56,358 nt of DNA from Bacteroidales bacterium (GTDB taxonomy: Bacteria > Bacteroidota > Bacteroidia > Bacteroidales > 4484-276), in contig DASRND010000022.1 in the NCBI GenBank assembly GCA_035647615.1, positions 1 to 56,358 on the forward strand, written 5' to 3'. Shown here one piece after another: positions 8,610 through 16,645 of the stretch. The number at the start of each line of letters is the position of its first letter. The first letter of the stretch is position 1. The notes below the pieces were generated by a model that did no database searches, was not told the origin of the DNA, and worked only from the letters and a program-made list of their open reading frames with translations. Both the position numbers and the translations under genes were made by a program.

Positions 8610-9139
8610 CGGCTATACAATTTTTTTATGGATACTGGGCTGCTTTGCAGCTTTACTTTGTGTTGATCTTCCTGTTGTTTTATCTCTGCCATATGGTATT
8701 CCAGATCGAAAAGGATGGCTTGCATACGCTCCATTATTTTTTTGTTGCCACCCTTGAGCAATGTGCTTTCCGCGAGTTTGAGCCTGTTGATCTCAAGAAT
8801 CTCGGCTATATCAGTGGCATCATCAAGAAACTGCGCTATCTGGCTTTCGCCAAAAAAGTTGCGTACCAAAAGGAAATAGTGGTTCATAAGCTGCTGTCCG
8901 GCAGCAAGCTCTTCAATCAGATAATATTCGGTAGAATGATCGTTGCAAAAAAAATAGAATTCGTACAGCTTCGTTTCGCCCGACTCCAACACCTTCAGAA
9001 CGGGCTTACGCGCCAGGTTTAGACCAAGCTTTCCGTTTAGGCAAAAGGCAAGTTGATAACCCCTCACCGTTGCCGAAAGGCTGAAGATGATATAGTCGAG
9101 ATGCTGACCCGGATCGGGTTTGAATTGCTGTTTTTTCAT
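8606..9139 (-). CDS. IPExxxVDY-family protein of unknown function, 177 residues
   Basis: The N-terminal pattern LDYIIFSLSATVRGYQLAF followed by LNGKLGLNLAR matches what I remember of the IPExxxVDY family. This is a short Bacteroidota-specific protein often found directly upstream of pyk. The name-giving motif is poorly kept here: the corresponding place reads about LAAGQQLMNHYFLL. The C-terminal 50 residues are charged and may form a coiled coil (KIMERMQAILFDLEYHMAEIKQQ). No signal peptide or membrane segment is visible. It overlaps pyk by four bases, so the pair forms one operon. Its role is unknown; the tight coupling suggests something linked to glycolytic flux or pyk expression, but that is inference. 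Confidence 0.8.
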   Translation of the reverse strand: MKKQQFKPDPGQHLDYIIFSLSATVRGYQLAFCLNGKLGLNLARKPVLKVLESGETKLYEFYFFCNDHSTEYYLIEELAAGQQLMNHYFLLVRNFFGESQIAQFLDDATDIAEILEINRLKLAESTLLKGGNKKIMERMQAILFDLEYHMAEIKQQEDQHKVKLQSSPVSIKKLYSR

Positions 9140-9275
9140 CTTATTAATTCATTGTTGTCAGGTAAAGGAAATCCTTACTAAAATAGATCCTTCTCCGGAC
9201 ACCAATATTACTAACTAATAAAAAAACAAAGGTATTGGTTCAGATCGTTTAAAAACGTTAGCCCAATCATTTTCA

Positions 9276-10667
9276 TCAATAACCCAACGTTTTGAGCATC
9301 GATTTAAAACTTTGTTCTTTGGCAAAAAGTCGTGGATAATAGGTACCGTCTTCGTCCAGATCGATGATGATGTGCTTGGGAGCCGGGATGAGGCAGTGTT
9401 GGATGCCGCCATATCCGCCAAGCGATTCCTGATAAGCGCCCGTATGAAAAAATCCGATGTAGAGCGGATCTTCCTTGTCATATTTTGGGAGGAACACCGC
9501 GTTGAGGTGCGCCTCATCGTTGTAGTAATCCTGGCTGTCGCAGGTGAGGCCGCCCAGACACACGCGCTCGTACTCATAGTCCCAACGATTGACAGGCAAG
9601 AGAATAAAACGCTGGTTGATGGCCCAAGAGTCGGGCAACGTGGTCATAAAAGAACTGTCGATCATATTCCATCTTTCACGGTCGTTTTGTTGCTTCTGGT
9701 CGAGGATGGAATAGAGTACCGCAGCGCTTTCGCCCACGGTAAATGAACCAAACTCAGTGAAGATGTCTGGCTCGGGTACATTGTGTTGTTCGCATATCGC
9801 CTTGATTTGTGCTACAATTTCTTCGGCCATGTATTCGTAGTCGTACTCAAAACCCAACGACCGTTTGATAGGGAAGCCACCGCCAATATTCAGCGAATCA
9901 AGTTCCGGGCATTCCTTTTTCAGCTCGGCATAAACCGTTATACTTTTGCTCAGTTCGTTCCAGTAGTAGGCCGTGTCCTTTATACCTGTATTAATAAAGA
10001 AATGCAACATCTTGAGCTCGATGTCGGGATTGTTTTTGATGTGCTCCTGATAAAACGGGATGATGTCGTTGTAACGGATGCCCAGCCGTGAGGTATAAAA
10101 CGAAAACATCGGCTCTTCCTCTGAAGCTATCCGCAGCCCTATCTTGAATTTTCCTTTCACATGGTCCTTGTAATACTTCAGCTCATCCATGTTATCGAGT
10201 ACCGGTATGGTATTTACAAATCCTTCGTTGATGAGGTTGGTAATGTTTTCGAGGTATTGCGCCCGCTTAAAGCCGTTAGAAACGATGTAGGTATCTTTGT
10301 TGATGAGTCCGTTTTTGTAGAGCTCTTCTACGATGTTTATGTCGAAAGCGGAGGAGGTCTCGATGTTGACATTGTTTTTCAGCGCCTCTTCCATCACAAA
10401 CGAAAAGTGGGAACTCTTGGTGCAGTAGCAGTAGCGGTACTCGGCATTGTAGTCCACTTTGGCCATGGCCACATTAAAGATGCGCCGTGCCTTTTGTATC
10501 TGTTGCGAAATTTTGGGCAGGTAGCTAAGCTTCACCGGCGTGCCGTATTGCTTGATGATCTCCATCAGCGGGATGTCGTGAAAGTGAAGCTGGTTGTCTT
10601 CTACGTGAAACTCTTCCTGTGGGAAGTGAAAGGTCTGATCAATCAGGTCGATGTACTTTGTCTTCAT
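9276..10667 (-). CDS. speA: Arginine decarboxylase, Bacteroidota short form, fold-III PLP enzyme
   Basis: This PLP enzyme converts arginine to agmatine, the first step of polyamine synthesis. At 463 residues it is the short form found in Flavobacteria and relatives, not the long E. coli SpeA. Visible motifs are CTKSSH (the PLP-binding lysine region of the alanine-racemase-like barrel), HFFINTG, NIGGGFPI for phosphate binding, TEFGSFTVGES, and GGLTCDSQDYY, which carries the catalytic Cys/Asp pair. It closes with GYGGIQHCLIP. The sequence closely resembles flavobacterial arginine decarboxylases I recall. The ATG at 10667 follows an AT-rich leader and a possible promoter at 10708-10715. A related substrate such as diaminopimelate is less likely. 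Confidence 0.9.
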   Translation of the reverse strand: MKTKYIDLIDQTFHFPQEEFHVEDNQLHFHDIPLMEIIKQYGTPVKLSYLPKISQQIQKARRIFNVAMAKVDYNAEYRYCYCTKSSHFSFVMEEALKNNVNIETSSAFDINIVEELYKNGLINKDTYIVSNGFKRAQYLENITNLINEGFVNTIPVLDNMDELKYYKDHVKGKFKIGLRIASEEEPMFSFYTSRLGIRYNDIIPFYQEHIKNNPDIELKMLHFFINTGIKDTAYYWNELSKSITVYAELKKECPELDSLNIGGGFPIKRSLGFEYDYEYMAEEIVAQIKAICEQHNVPEPDIFTEFGSFTVGESAAVLYSILDQKQQNDRERWNMIDSSFMTTLPDSWAINQRFILLPVNRWDYEYERVCLGGLTCDSQDYYNDEAHLNAVFLPKYDKEDPLYIGFFHTGAYQESLGGYGGIQHCLIPAPKHIIIDLDEDGTYYPRLFAKEQSFKSMLKTLGY

Positions 10668-10707
10668 CGTTAATAAGTTTTAGTCGTATTAGTTTTCAAA
10701 TAAAATA

Positions 10708-10715
10708 CAAATGTA
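10708..10715 (-). promoter_or_regulatory. Candidate -7 box of the arginine decarboxylase gene
   Basis: On the minus strand the box reads TACATTTG, an exact TAnnTTTG match, about 40 bases before the start codon. A T-rich stretch lies at the right distance upstream but there is no clean TTTG, so the match is partial. Confidence 0.45.
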
Positions 10716-10813
10716 ACTCACTTGCATCATGTAAAAACGATAAAAGTAAACAAATTCGATTTAGATAAACGTAAAAGATTTGGAACTGGCAATTTGGAAA
10801 GAGGGACCGCTAC

Positions 10814-10885
10814 TTAATTTTGGTGCTTCAAACGGAGGGTTTCCACCAGATGATCCAGGTCGGTCACAATGTAATCGAATACCGG
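10814..10885 (-). pseudogene. Detached duplicate of the gldD 3' end
   Basis: Read on the minus strand these 72 bases encode PVFDYIVTDLDHLVETLR plus five residues and a stop. The real gldD ends PVIDYIVADIDHLVATLR plus five residues and a stop. DNA similarity begins at AGCCGGT in both and runs to the stop codon. No start codon or upstream gldD sequence remains, so this is a relic of a second gldD copy or of a partial tandem duplication. The substitutions are mostly conservative, which suggests that it diverged while still coding. Confidence 0.75.
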
Positions 10886-10897
10886 CTAAAGAGAATT

Positions 10898-11026
10898 CTA
10901 TTTTGAATACACATTTTTGGTGATATCGATGCTCTCCGGTGAAACCTCCACAATCTTCCCTTCCTTCAAAACAATGAGCGGAGTTTTCTTGTATTTTTTA
11001 TACCATGGTTTTAAGATTTGTAATAA
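10898..11026 (-). pseudogene. Open 42-codon stretch in frame after the gldD stop, probable gene relic
   Basis: Directly after the gldD TAA, in the same frame, 42 codons run without a stop and end at TAG (10898-10900). The peptide (KPWYKKYKKTPLIVLKEGK, then VEVSPESIDI) reads like real protein sequence. There is no start codon other than read-through of gldD. It is probably the C-terminal end of another gene joined to this site by the same rearrangement that left the gldD tail at 10814-10885. I do not recognise the family. The alternative is stop-codon read-through extending GldD. Confidence 0.45.
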
Positions 11027-11632
11027 TTACTCTTTGCGCTTCCACCGCAGTGTCGCTACCAAATGATCGATGTCAGCCACAATGTAATCGATCACCGGCT
11101 GCAGCGAATCGTTGTTAGGTGTAACATTAAAATACAAAGCGCCGCGCAAAAAACTGTGCGTACTGTCAGTTACCCAAAACTGAAACGGTGAAGCCACATC
11201 GCGCCCTTCGATGGTATATACCAACCCGTACACATTGCGATCTTGCATGTTGATAGTGGATTCTTTGATGCCAACAGCCTTGGAAGCATGTTTAAAAACC
11301 ATTTCGTGGGCGTCTTTTTGCAAGTTGTAAAGCAGAATGGTGTCGAGTGGCTTATAGCTCAGATACACCGAAGCACGATAGGCCGGGTAATCGATGTTCA
11401 TCCAATATGGATTTTGCTGGTTAGCTTCGTCGAAACGCAGATGTGCCGCTGTCGAATATTCAAATTGGTATGGAAAGGTGCTGTCGAAAGACTGATAAGC
11501 GGGAGGAGGCAATTCGATGCGTATGTATCCGCGTGGCCGGGGATAGGTTGGCTCATTGCGGCACGACACCAAAACTATTATTATTAAAACAAAAAAAGAA
11601 GAAACGAAAATGCGATTGGACGATGATAGCAT
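11027..11632 (-). CDS. gldD: Gliding motility lipoprotein GldD
   Basis: A lipoprotein signal (hydrophobic core then LVSCRNE, acylated Cys near residue 24) is followed by the family hallmark YPRPRGYIRIELP. The conserved segments FEYS, PYWMNIDYPAYRASVYLSYKPL and YGLVYTIEGRDVASPFQFWVTDS come next. At 201 residues it has the usual length. GldD is a periplasm-facing lipoprotein required for gliding and type IX secretion in Flavobacterium johnsoniae; in non-gliding Bacteroidota it is kept with gldE. It starts ten bases after the gldE stop, so the two are co-transcribed. Sequence behind its stop codon contains gene relics (10814-11026). Confidence 0.93.
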   Translation of the reverse strand: MLSSSNRIFVSSFFVLIIIVLVSCRNEPTYPRPRGYIRIELPPPAYQSFDSTFPYQFEYSTAAHLRFDEANQQNPYWMNIDYPAYRASVYLSYKPLDTILLYNLQKDAHEMVFKHASKAVGIKESTINMQDRNVYGLVYTIEGRDVASPFQFWVTDSTHSFLRGALYFNVTPNNDSLQPVIDYIVADIDHLVATLRWKRKE

Positions 11633-11642
11633 GCGACAGGAC

Positions 11643-12974
11643 TTATGATATTTTGGTGAGAATTTCTTCGATGCGGCGACTGCTCACTTTCTTGATGATA
11701 AACTCATAATTCAAAAATTTAGTGCTTGCATTTACCGGCGGAATGCGACCTTCTATCTCCAGTATCAATCCTGCCAACGTCTCGCTGTCGCCTTTGACAT
11801 CCTCAAAAAGTCGGTCTTCAATATTGAGGATTTTGCAGAAATCATTCAACAGGATTTTCCCTTCAAACAAATAATTGTTGTCGTCGATTTTGGTGTAAGC
11901 AATCTCGTCTTCTTCGCTGTCAAACTCATCGGATATCTCACCCACAATTTCCTCAAGAACATCTTCGAGAGTCACAATTCCAGAGGTGCCGCCATATTCG
12001 TCCACCATGATGGCCATGTGGATTTTCTTTTGTTGAAATTCTTGCAAGAGATCGTTGATTTTTTTGTTTTCGGGAACAAAGAAAGCCGGCCGCAGCAGCG
12101 CGCTCCAGTTGAAATCAGCGGGTTCATTGAGGTGCGGTAACAGATCTTTTACATAAAGAATACCTGCAATTTTGTCGAAATTTTCGGTGTAGGCCGGGAT
12201 GCGCGAGTAGCCGGCATCCAAAATAAGCTCCATCAGCTCGGCATAAGAAGTATTGATCTCGACAGCCGTAACGTCGAGCCGTGGCTTCATGATTTCCTTA
12301 GCGTCGATATCGCCAAATTTGACGATGCCTTTCAGAATTTTCCGATCTTCTTCGTCGGTATTGCTGTCGGAGGTAAGCTCGATGGCTTCGGAGAGTTCAC
12401 TCATCGAAATCTGCACGGGGTTACGCTGTAGGCGCCGGTCGATGAGTGAGGAGCTCTTTACCAGCAGACTGCTAAGCGGATAAACAATGGTGATGAGGGT
12501 TCGCATGGGTCGCGCCATAAATACAGCAAATTTCAATGGTTTGGTTGAAGCATAAATTTTAGGCATAATCTCACCGAGTATCAGCAGCAGCGACGTTACC
12601 ACCACCACCTGCACCACAAAAGCCAGCACCGGAGTATGCGTTAAATCCACCAGATTGGCCAACACATAAGTGGACAAAACAATGATGGCAACGTTTACAA
12701 AATTATTGGTGATGAGAATGGTGGCCAACAGGCGTTTAGGACGTTCAAGTAGTTGGTTTACCAAATCGTGGGTGCTGTTGTGATCCGCACGTAGTTGTTT
12801 GCGCTGGGTATGGTTAAGCGAAAAAAATGCGATTTCCGATCCGGAGATCAAAGCTGAAATCAACAGCAGAATGAGCATCACCACCATACCCAAAATCACC
12901 GGAACTGGTCTAAAAACAACCTCATTGAACAGGAGCATTTCCGTAAGAAGTGAGGCCGCGTCAGGATCTTCCAA
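11643..12974 (-). CDS. gldE: Gliding motility-associated protein GldE (CNNM/CorC-like, CBS domains)
   Basis: The order is a CNNM/DUF21 membrane domain with three or four helices ([26 protein letters not shown]; then [17 protein letters not shown]; then [20 protein letters not shown]), a pair of CBS domains (about 205-335), and a CorC/HlyC C-terminal domain (about 345-440). Part of the CBS region reads [25 protein letters not shown]. This matches GldE of gliding bacteria and general metal-efflux-like CNNM proteins. The gene order ssb-gldE-gldD supports the specific name. The start is a TTG at 12974; the next ATG (12938) would remove only 12 residues before the first helix. A role in supporting GldD is known genetically; the transport activity is an inference. 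Confidence 0.92.
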   Translation of the reverse strand: MEDPDAASLLTEMLLFNEVVFRPVPVILGMVVMLILLLISALISGSEIAFFSLNHTQRKQLRADHNSTHDLVNQLLERPKRLLATILITNNFVNVAIIVLSTYVLANLVDLTHTPVLAFVVQVVVVTSLLLILGEIMPKIYASTKPLKFAVFMARPMRTLITIVYPLSSLLVKSSSLIDRRLQRNPVQISMSELSEAIELTSDSNTDEEDRKILKGIVKFGDIDAKEIMKPRLDVTAVEINTSYAELMELILDAGYSRIPAYTENFDKIAGILYVKDLLPHLNEPADFNWSALLRPAFFVPENKKINDLLQEFQQKKIHMAIMVDEYGGTSGIVTLEDVLEEIVGEISDEFDSEEDEIAYTKIDDNNYLFEGKILLNDFCKILNIEDRLFEDVKGDSETLAGLILEIEGRIPPVNASTKFLNYEFIIKKVSSRRIEEILTKIS

Positions 12975-13090
12975 AATTATGTAGGATTAATTCGACAAAA
13001 TGATTCGTTTGCAAAAACATGTGCAAAAATAACGATTTAATTTCTGCACCTGTTTTTATTGCGCAAAAGGAGTGGTTAGCCGGCATTGGG

Positions 13091-13510
13091 TCAGAATGGA
13101 AGGTCGTCGGTAGGTCCTTCTTCGGGCATCGGCTCCTCGAAATTTTCGGCTGTTGCCGGAGGCGGGGCCTGGTAAACTCCCTGCTCGCGGCGCGGCCCTA
13201 GCCGGTTTATCTTGTCAGCCTGTATTTCGGTGATGTAATGTTTCAGACCATCCTTATCGTCCCAGTTGCGCGTTTTCAACTTGCCTTCGATATACACCAT
13301 GTCGCCTTTAACCAAATTTTTCTCGGCCAGCCACCGCCACAGCACCACGTTGTGCCATTCGGTTTGCTCCACCCAATTGCCATCTTTGTCTTTGTAACTC
13401 TCGGTAGTGGCTACCGATACATTGGCGCGTTTCACACCATTTTCAAAGGTCATTACATCGGGGTCTTTGCCCAGATTTCCAATGAGGATAACTTTATTTA
13501 TGCCTGCCAT
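13091..13510 (-). CDS. ssb: Single-stranded DNA-binding protein
   Basis: The protein has an OB fold at residues 1-105, with the family start AGINKVILIGNLGKDPDV and the core TEWHNVVLWRWLAEKNLVKGDMVYIEGKLKTR split over two strands. A short proline-rich linker follows, and the acidic tip DDLPF recruits partner proteins. At 139 residues it is a normal length for Bacteroidota SSB. It protects single-stranded DNA in replication, recombination and repair. It heads the ssb-gldE-gldD cluster, with 116 bases before gldE. mutY, often placed upstream in relatives, is absent here; an alpha/beta hydrolase gene lies there instead. Confidence 0.97.
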   Translation of the reverse strand: MAGINKVILIGNLGKDPDVMTFENGVKRANVSVATTESYKDKDGNWVEQTEWHNVVLWRWLAEKNLVKGDMVYIEGKLKTRNWDDKDGLKHYITEIQADKINRLGPRREQGVYQAPPPATAENFEEPMPEEGPTDDLPF

Positions 13511-13539
13511 AGCTTTAGGTTTTTATGATTAATAAAGAA

Positions 13540-13547
13540 CAAATGTA
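13540..13547 (-). promoter_or_regulatory. Candidate -7 box of ssb
   Basis: On the minus strand this reads TACATTTG, an exact TAnnTTTG match, about 30 bases before the ssb start. The -33 region is T-rich but lacks TTTG. Confidence 0.4.
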
Positions 13548-13712
13548 AATAATTATCTGGAAAAGATGTTTATTAAAACTATTTAGAAAAATAGATTTTA
13601 AAAAACGTGCTTTGGTCAGTTTTGCAAATTTGTATTTTATTACTAATCAATATATAAAAAGGCTGCTTGTGCAAATATTTTTATTATTGGTGTGTAAATT
13701 TCTCTTTCCAAA

Positions 13713-14489
13713 TTAAATCTTCTTCACAAAATCATCAAACACCTTCAGAAATTCTTCGGGCTGGTCGGCATGCAACCAGTGGCCGGCCTGTTCGATAGTT
13801 TTGATGTCGGCGTTGGGAAAATTGCGGTAAATCTGATCGAAGTCGTCGTAGCTAATGTAGTTGGATTCGGCACCACGGATAAACAAAGCGGGCTTGTCGA
13901 AAATTGCTGTGGAGTGTATTCCCTCGAATACTTCGTCCATGTTAAGATTGATGGCTTCCAGATTAAGACGCCAGGCAAAACCGCCACCGTGCGGACGGCG
14001 ATAAAGATTTTTCATGGCAAACTGCCGTACACGCTTGTCTTTGATGGTAGCAGCGAGTTGTTGTTCTATCTCACGGCGCGATTCGACATTCTCAAAATTG
14101 ATGGCCATCATGGCGTCGATCATATCCAGATGACGGTGACGCCGTTCATAAGCGCGCAGGCTAACGTCGGCGACGATGAGTGCTGCGGGCACTTCCGGGT
14201 TTTCGAGCGCAAAATTCATCGCTACTTTGCCACCCATACTGTGCCCGAGGACAATCGGATTTTTGAGATCGTGCTCATCGATGAATTCGCCCAGATCGGC
14301 ACACATTGCAAAATAATTAAACGTTGGGTCGTGTGGCGAATGGCCATGATTACGCTGGTCTGGAATAAACACATTGTACCGATCCTGTATGCTTTGCGCA
14401 AACGACACCCAGTTGTCAGAAACACCAAAAACACCGTGAAGGATAATTAGCGGCTGCCCCTGCCCGTATTCGCGATAGAATAATTTCAC
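13713..14489 (-). CDS. Alpha/beta-hydrolase, YbfF-like esterase, 258 residues
   Basis: The oxyanion region ILHGVFG lies at about residues 15-21, followed by PDQRNHGHSPHD. The nucleophile elbow is GHSMGGKVA (Ser near 92), and the catalytic His is in EQAGHWLHADQPEEF near the C-terminus; the acid is likely the Asp/Glu around FIRGAESNYI. This arrangement is that of the YbfF-type acyl-CoA/ester hydrolases. The protein is cytoplasmic, with no signal peptide. The start is GTG at 14487-14489, twelve bases after the stop of the upstream lipoprotein gene, so the two probably form an operon. The natural substrate cannot be told from sequence. Confidence 0.9.
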   Translation of the reverse strand: MKLFYREYGQGQPLIILHGVFGVSDNWVSFAQSIQDRYNVFIPDQRNHGHSPHDPTFNYFAMCADLGEFIDEHDLKNPIVLGHSMGGKVAMNFALENPEVPAALIVADVSLRAYERRHRHLDMIDAMMAINFENVESRREIEQQLAATIKDKRVRQFAMKNLYRRPHGGGFAWRLNLEAINLNMDEVFEGIHSTAIFDKPALFIRGAESNYISYDDFDQIYRNFPNADIKTIEQAGHWLHADQPEEFLKVFDDFVKKI

Positions 14490-14501
14490 AATAAAAGGAG
14501 C

Positions 14502-15368
14502 TTAATTTTGGGATTTGAAAAAGAGTAACTCTTCGCGCAAGCCGTCGCCCTGCCGTCCAGGAATTATTGCACCCGACTTTGCAGCGGATCCGTAAAAATA
14601 ATACACCACGATGTCGATATCATTATAATAATTGATTTTATAAAAGGTGATCAACTCGTCGAGCGTTTTCACTGCACCATTGTAGCGGTGGAAGATGGGT
14701 TCATAATATTCTATTTCTGCAGGGATATTCTGTATGAATGCTCCCGTGTCGTCAATAGAAAAATAACCGTAATAACCGGTGGGATAACTGGCCGGCAGAA
14801 CGCCGATGCTGGTCATCGAGTCGAGCACAGCGGTGGTGATAGCGGTATCGGCAACATCTTTATAACTGATGTAACCCCACATCGTCCCAAAAGGAATGCG
14901 GCGAACCATGTCATGATTTACAGTGAGCGCCTGCAGTGAAGGGAAATCCAGCACCATCAAACTATCGCCAACGGTGAGGGTACCGGTATTAATATTTTGG
15001 GCCACTTTGATGGTAATATCATAAACGCCATTTGCGAGGGTTCCCAAGCCTACATCAGCAGTGGCGGAGCCTTTCTTTATGCTCTGGTCGTTATAATTAC
15101 TATTTTCAATATCTGGCAGGTTAATTTCAAAACTGTTGCCATTGCTTTTCACACCATTTCTGATAGAATAAGTGACGGGATATGTTTTGAGGTCAGTTTC
15201 AAAATGCAGGAAGATATACTTAGCGCCATAGTCAATGGTTTCGTAAACGTCAACGTTAACGGTTTGCAGCGGCGTGGTTCCGGGCTTGTCGTCTTCACAA
15301 CCGGTAAAGGTCACAAGTACGACGGCCAATACCAAAGCGACAGGCAGAATGAAAATGCGTTTTTTCAT
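14502..15368 (-). CDS. Lipoprotein of unknown function, 288 residues
   Basis: A lipoprotein signal MKKRIFILPVALVLAVVLVT is followed by the lipobox FTGC and an acidic stretch EDDKPG, the usual outer-membrane export signal pattern of Bacteroidota lipoproteins. The rest is beta-rich, with no family I recognise; a middle region (VDVYETIDYGAKYIFLHFET) could be an Ig-like fold, and a C-terminal region has several Tyr/Ile-rich strands. I chose the ATG at 15366-15368 over one 22 codons upstream because the -7 promoter box (15432-15439) would lie inside the longer version and the shorter one starts exactly at a signal peptide. It probably shares an operon with the hydrolase downstream. Confidence 0.8.
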   Translation of the reverse strand: MKKRIFILPVALVLAVVLVTFTGCEDDKPGTTPLQTVNVDVYETIDYGAKYIFLHFETDLKTYPVTYSIRNGVKSNGNSFEINLPDIENSNYNDQSIKKGSATADVGLGTLANGVYDITIKVAQNINTGTLTVGDSLMVLDFPSLQALTVNHDMVRRIPFGTMWGYISYKDVADTAITTAVLDSMTSIGVLPASYPTGYYGYFSIDDTGAFIQNIPAEIEYYEPIFHRYNGAVKTLDELITFYKINYYNDIDIVVYYFYGSAAKSGAIIPGRQGDGLREELLFFKSQN

Positions 15369-15431
15369 ATTACAAAAATTGTGATAATTGCTTGTTCCAT
15401 TTATTTGTTGATAATCATAACCGGATTTTGA

Positions 15432-15439
15432 CAAAGATA
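15432..15439 (-). promoter_or_regulatory. Candidate -7 box of the lipoprotein-hydrolase operon
   Basis: On the minus strand this reads TATCTTTG, an exact match to TAnnTTTG and identical to the box at 584-591. It lies about 64 bases before the chosen start. No good TTTG was found at -33. Confidence 0.45.
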
Positions 15440-15488
15440 TTTTGCCCGAAACCCAAGATTGAAGGTTCAGCTAACAATGAAAAACTTG

Positions 15489-15518
15489 CACAGTGACACT
15501 CTGTGTAAGAACACTGTG
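15489..15518. repeat. Inverted repeat CACAGTG / CACTGTG
   Basis: CACAGTG (15489-15495) and CACTGTG (15512-15518) form a perfect 7-bp inverted repeat with a 16-base spacer that itself contains CTCTGTG. It lies between divergent genes, so it may be an operator. It has no T run and is unlikely to be a terminator. Confidence 0.3.
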
Positions 15519-15548
15519 AAACTTAAAAACAACAAACAGTCATTTATC

Positions 15549-15582
15549 GTCATTCGCCGATGTTTATCCGTCATTCGCCGAT
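15549..15582 (+). promoter_or_regulatory. Probable LytTR-type operator: 13-bp direct repeat with 21-bp period
   Basis: GTCATTCGCCGAT occurs at 15549-15561 and again, unchanged, at 15570-15582. The bases between them also match (TTTATC-type), so the similarity extends to about 20 bp. A 21-bp period is the spacing known for LytTR-domain regulators, which bind two half-sites on one DNA face. The site is about 85 bases before the LiaF-like gene, and a LytS/LytTR pair follows that gene. Confidence 0.6.
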
Positions 15583-15665
15583 TTGTGTTTGGAAATGATG
15601 GTGTTGCCGAAGTAGTTTTGTCGCATTAATCAATTCATTGTTTCATCATTAAAAAAAATCATATT

Positions 15666-16406
15666 ATGAACGAAAATTCAAGATCACGCACATTTTTCTT
15701 TGCTGTAATAATTATTGCAGCAGGTATCATTTTACTGCTCGCCGGGCTCGGCATCATCCCCTGGGAGGCACGTCGAATACTGATTTCGTGGCCCATGCTG
15801 CTGATTGTGGTAGGCATCTCCTTCTTGTTTTCTGGTCAACAACGGGTAGTCGGATACGTGCTTCTGGGCGTTGGTGGCTTTTTTATGATCAACAAATTCT
15901 ATTTAATCCACAATAACTTCTGGCAGGTAATATGGCCGCTGGTGCTGATCGTCATCGGCGTTTCAATTATTTTAAAACACAACAAAACCCGCCAGCTACT
16001 ATCCAACACCGAGCGATTTACCTCCGATGGAGAGCCCATCGCCGACGGCATCGGCCAAAGCAGCGACTACATCGACGAGGTGAGCATATTTAGCGGAAGC
16101 GAAAAAATCATCACCAGCCGTAATTTCAGAGGCGGCAAGATTACCAGCATCTTTGGCGGCAGCGAAATCAACCTCACACAAGCGCAGCTGGCTGCGGGCA
16201 ACAACAACCTGGAAATAACCGCTATCTTTGGTGGCTCTACGCTCATTGTGCCGCCCGATTGGCAGATAAAGGTAAATGTTACGGCTATTTTCGGTGGCAT
16301 TTCCGACAAGCGTTACAAGCGGCTGGATGTTACGATTGACGACACCAAAATCCTGTACATCAGCGGACTGGTGCTCTTTGGCGGCGGTGAGATAAAAAGT
16401 TATTAA
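15666..16406 (+). CDS. LiaF-like membrane protein, 246 residues
   Basis: The N-terminal half has four hydrophobic helices: FFFAVIIIAAGIILLLAG, WPMLLIVVGISFLF, VVGYVLLGVGGFFMI and VIWPLVLIVIGVSIIL. This is the DUF5668/LiaF transmembrane module. The C-terminal half (about 120-246) is a soluble beta-rich domain with repeated FGGSE/IFGGS units (SIFGGSEINL, AIFGGSTLIV, AIFGGISDK), typical of the LiaF C-terminal 'cell wall-active antibiotics response' domain. In Firmicutes such proteins restrain or sense a cell-envelope stress two-component system. Here it is followed by a LytS/LytTR pair after 239 bases, so a sensor or feedback role for that system is a reasonable inference. Confidence 0.88.
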   Translation: MNENSRSRTFFFAVIIIAAGIILLLAGLGIIPWEARRILISWPMLLIVVGISFLFSGQQRVVGYVLLGVGGFFMINKFYLIHNNFWQVIWPLVLIVIGVSIILKHNKTRQLLSNTERFTSDGEPIADGIGQSSDYIDEVSIFSGSEKIITSRNFRGGKITSIFGGSEINLTQAQLAAGNNNLEITAIFGGSTLIVPPDWQIKVNVTAIFGGISDKRYKRLDVTIDDTKILYISGLVLFGGGEIKSY

Positions 16407-16460
16407 TCATTGGCGCAAAAAAAGTATAGTGTTCGTAAAATCTTCAGTTCTTTAAACGCT

Positions 16461-16554
16461 TGCCTACACCCCCCGGCCCCCTAAAGGGGTAGCCGCCCAC
16501 TCACCAAAAGTGTGCTGGATTTCCCCTTTAGGGGATCAAGGGGTGAGCGCGGGC
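16461..16554. repeat. Interspersed inverted-repeat element, family 1, diverged copy B
   Basis: The left arm (GCCTACACCCCCCGGCC, then CCTAAAGGGGTAGCC) matches the left arm of copy A. The right arm (TTCCCCTTTAGGGGATCAAG, then GGGTGAGCGC) is an inverted copy of the left arm, so this version shows the hairpin structure of the family most clearly. It lies between the LiaF-like gene and the sensor kinase gene, inside what would otherwise be one operon. Confidence 0.7.
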
Positions 16555-16645
16555 AAATGACTATCATTTTAAAAGCTAATAATAATCGCAAAAAAATTAA
16601 CCTATCATTGCGAAGATTTTTCATTTGTAAAAAACATTTTAAAAG

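Noticed and set aside
13770-14450. Open frame of 226 codons on the plus strand
   Set aside because: It is the shadow of the alpha/beta hydrolase gene, which has all catalytic motifs.
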